Positions 6,103 through 7,289 of a stretch of DNA of 7,289 nucleotides are shown piece by piece. Below the pieces are notes generated by a model that saw nothing but the letters and a program-made list of their open reading frames with translations, did no database searches and was not told where the DNA came from. Both the position numbers and the translations under genes were made by a program. The stretch is taken from positions 1 to 7,289 of the forward strand of contig JALTGJ010000390.1 in assembly GCA_027077185.1 (NCBI GenBank), given 5' to 3'. Within the stretch, counting starts at the first letter, position 1. Each line of letters starts with the position of its first letter. Source of the DNA: Spirochaetales bacterium. Its GTDB lineage: Bacteria > Spirochaetota > Spirochaetia > B11-G9.

Positions 6103-6211
6103 AACAGCATGCTTTATCTGAAAGGGGCCCATTGTTGTCAGACCTACGCCAGACATCATTAATTCCTATAAAGACAGAAAGAACAGTCTGGTTTTCATCT
6201 AAATATAACAT
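6101..6211 (-). pseudogene. SGNH/GDSL hydrolase fragment
   Basis: A minus-strand frame of 36 codons contains VLSVFIGINDVWRRSDNN. The GxND block with following aromatic and Arg residues is the block III signature of SGNH/GDSL esterases, where it typically reads IGINDxWRRYD. The catalytic Ser and the C-terminal Asp-His blocks are absent, and the frame ends by TGA exactly where the 43-base repeat begins. AGGAG stands only three bases before the ATG. It is in the same frame as the small gene upstream, just after that gene's stop. It is best read as a broken remnant; a tiny expressed peptide is less likely. The identification rests on one motif. Confidence 0.5.
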
Positions 6212-6217
6212 AATCTC

Positions 6218-6382
6218 CTATTTTCTAAAAAGCATCCTTAGCCCCGGGTTTAAAATATTGCGTTTTGATTCCTGCTCTTTTTTACGGAAAGCTGATATAA
6301 TTAATTCCAGATTATTTCCATATTTTGAGGCATGCTCCCGTCGATAACGTCGCATTTCTTCAACAATTGGATCTTCAATCAT
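6218..6382 (-). CDS. Small antitoxin-like protein (54 residues)
   Basis: The protein is short, charged and helical, beginning with MIEDPIVEEMRRYRREHASK, then LELIISAFRKKEQESKR and a basic end. The pattern 'DPIVEExRRxRxExA ... DLxxIxxxxRxxExxS' recalls a widespread family of tiny uncharacterised proteins often encoded in toxin-antitoxin-rich stretches. I cannot name a toxin partner. The start at 6380-6382 is supported by GGAGG (6391-6395) eight bases upstream. A longer frame reaches an ATG at 6478 but would run through that ribosome binding site. The intact reading frame among debris suggests it is still expressed. It lies beside a PIN-toxin scrap on the opposite strand, though the two need not have been partners. 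Confidence 0.6.
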   Translation of the reverse strand: MIEDPIVEEMRRYRREHASKYGNNLELIISAFRKKEQESKRNILNPGLRMLFRK

Positions 6383-6464
6383 TTGAGATTCCTCCAAGTT
6401 CTTCAGGTGAACATAATTGTGGACAAACATATCCCAAAGATTCAACGACTTTAGATATTGCCAT
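6375..6464 (-). CDS. Possible 29-residue ORF overlapping the antitoxin-like gene start
   Basis: This short frame reads MAISKVVESLGYVCPQLCSP and on to GGISND before TGA. It overlaps the start of the 54-residue gene by eight bases (ATGATTGA), an arrangement typical of translational coupling. The frame is open further back to a TAA with no better start, and its ribosome binding site is weak. It may be the last piece of a decayed upstream partner. I do not recognise it. Confidence 0.25.
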   Translation of the reverse strand: MAISKVVESLGYVCPQLCSPEELGGISND

Positions 6465-6519
6465 TTTTTTCTCAGCATTGTTTATATGTTTAAAATAAAT
6501 TTTGCCCTTTTAATTATTT

Positions 6520-7289
6520 CTAGTTATCTACAAAACCTCCTGCAAAGTCCATTACTATAACAGTTCGAATTTTAGGGTGAAACCCATAAGATACTCCAAC
6601 TACCTTAAATTCAGGGTTAAAAATATTTTTTCGATGACCTCTGGAGGGAACTCCATCATCAACAAGTAAACCTGTTACTATCCATTGTGCATCAGTTGGA
6701 CCATATGCAATATTTTCACCAACAATTTTTTCCCATTTCCCATATCTATCTATTCTTTGACTCATTGAGGATCCATCAGAACCAGTATGCCCTGTCTGTC
6801 CAGTTTGGGACTGATCATCCATATGATCCCGAGCTGCTTTATATAATCCTTCAGAAGGATATAGAACTTCAATGGGAGTGACTGTATTAAGAAACCGTAT
6901 ACATTCATCTACTGCAGATATACCTTCTTTTGTTCTTAATCCAATTTCATTGGGATATTGATAAAGAGTTCCATGAAAATATTGTCGCATTGGTTCAATA
7001 TATAATTCAGAGTATTTAGAAGGGTTTGTGCGCACCTTATTGAGTTCAATAATTATATCCTTTTCCAATTGATTAAGATAATTGGATTCAGTTACAGTAT
7101 CAATTTTTTCTTTGTCCCAGAAATTTTCCTGAACAATTTCTATTTTAGTTCTGTTTGTTTTATCAGCTGTTGTTAATTCTTTCGATTCTGGTTTTGTAAC
7201 ACTTTGATTTGGTTGTAAAGAAGAACTTATTTCAATAAATATTTCTCCTACTGTTGTACAAGAGGAGATTATTAATATAAATATTATAA
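6520..7289 (-). CDS. CAP/SCP-domain lipoprotein, N-terminus outside the window
   Basis: The frame is open from the right edge to TAG at 6520-6522 and shows 255 residues. The first visible residues, IIFILIISSC, are the end of a lipoprotein signal peptide with the lipidated Cys at visible residue 10 (7258-7260), so only a few residues are missing. A Ser/Thr/Lys-rich linker of about 60 residues follows, then a CAP domain (cysteine-rich secretory/antigen 5/PR-1 type). Its marks are IIIELNKVRTNPSKY, LYKAARDHMDD with GHTGSDGSSMSQRI, GENIAYG, SRGHRKNIF and a closing VGVSYGFHPK followed by VMDFAGGF. The protein is probably anchored on the outer side of a membrane; the activity of bacterial CAP proteins is largely unknown. 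A TTG at 7066-7068 is not the start, because the signal peptide continues the frame upstream. The gene converges with nothing and stands apart from the debris to its left. Confidence 0.87.
   Translation of the reverse strand, partial: IIFILIISSCTTVGEIFIEISSSLQPNQSVTKPESKELTTADKTNRTKIEIVQENFWDKEKIDTVTESNYLNQLEKDIIIELNKVRTNPSKYSELYIEPMRQYFHGTLYQYPNEIGLRTKEGISAVDECIRFLNTVTPIEVLYPSEGLYKAARDHMDDQSQTGQTGHTGSDGSSMSQRIDRYGKWEKIVGENIAYGPTDAQWIVTGLLVDDGVPSRGHRKNIFNPEFKVVGVSYGFHPKIRTVIVMDFAGGFVDN

Noticed and set aside
6040..6132. A 30-codon minus-strand frame (MGPFQIKHAV...) through repeat copy 2
   Set aside because: It has a poor ribosome site and no recognisable family, and it overlaps the hydrolase scrap; the likeness to the 52-residue ORF tail follows from the repeat.
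6132..6347. A 71-codon plus-strand open frame
   Set aside because: It runs opposite to the antitoxin-like gene and the hydrolase scrap, both of which carry family motifs.
6491..6520. An A/T hairpin after the CAP gene as its terminator
   Set aside because: The stem is short and almost all A-T, with no clear T-tail.
1..7289. CRISPR array, rRNA, complete insertion sequence or transposase
   Set aside because: There are no regularly spaced repeats, no rRNA-like sequence and no transposase frame; the repeats present are pairs only.

Overview
The window is AT-rich bacterial DNA with tightly packed, mostly ordinary genes on the left and a mosaic of accessory fragments on the right. The combination of an EIIA-PII fusion next to a CBS protein and a two-aspartate antiporter, a CAP-domain lipoprotein with a loose Ile-Ser-Ser-Cys lipobox, and a DUF234-type ATPase recalls spirochaetes (Spirochaetales). 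This is an inference from gene content, and a low-GC Gram-positive or another anaerobic lineage is not excluded.

Left part (1-1758, plus strand): the C-terminal half of the DNA polymerase III delta subunit (holA), then a 400-residue flavoprotein of the PP_4765/HI0933-like group. The flavoprotein ends tail to tail with the next operon, and the stop codons overlap.

Centre (1755-4367, minus strand): a compact operon. In transcription order it has a 52-residue putative membrane peptide behind a very strong ribosome binding site, a NapA-like Na+/H+ antiporter, a double-CBS protein (4-base ATGA overlap), and a fusion of a PTS EIIA domain with a PII-like domain (1-base gap). It reads as a transporter with two cytoplasmic sensor or regulator proteins: adenine nucleotides through CBS, phosphorylation state through EIIA, and a metabolite signal through the PII-like half. 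None of these signals is proven here.

Regulatory gap (4368-4516): two 40-base repeats, each with a long palindrome, flank a near-consensus sigma-70 promoter that drives the plus-strand ATPase gene (4517-5917). That gene encodes an AAA+ ATPase with a winged helix and a C-terminal PD-(D/E)XK nuclease-like domain.

Right part (5913-6480): gene debris. It holds a C-terminal scrap of a VapC-type PIN toxin fused to the end of the ATPase gene, a second copy of a 43-base repeat also found at the antiporter start, a scrap of an SGNH/GDSL hydrolase, and a small antitoxin-like gene with a good ribosome binding site. The direct repeats and two broken genes around the ATPase suggest insertion or recombination.

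Right edge (6520-7289, minus strand): a CAP/SCP-domain lipoprotein whose extreme N-terminus lies outside the window.
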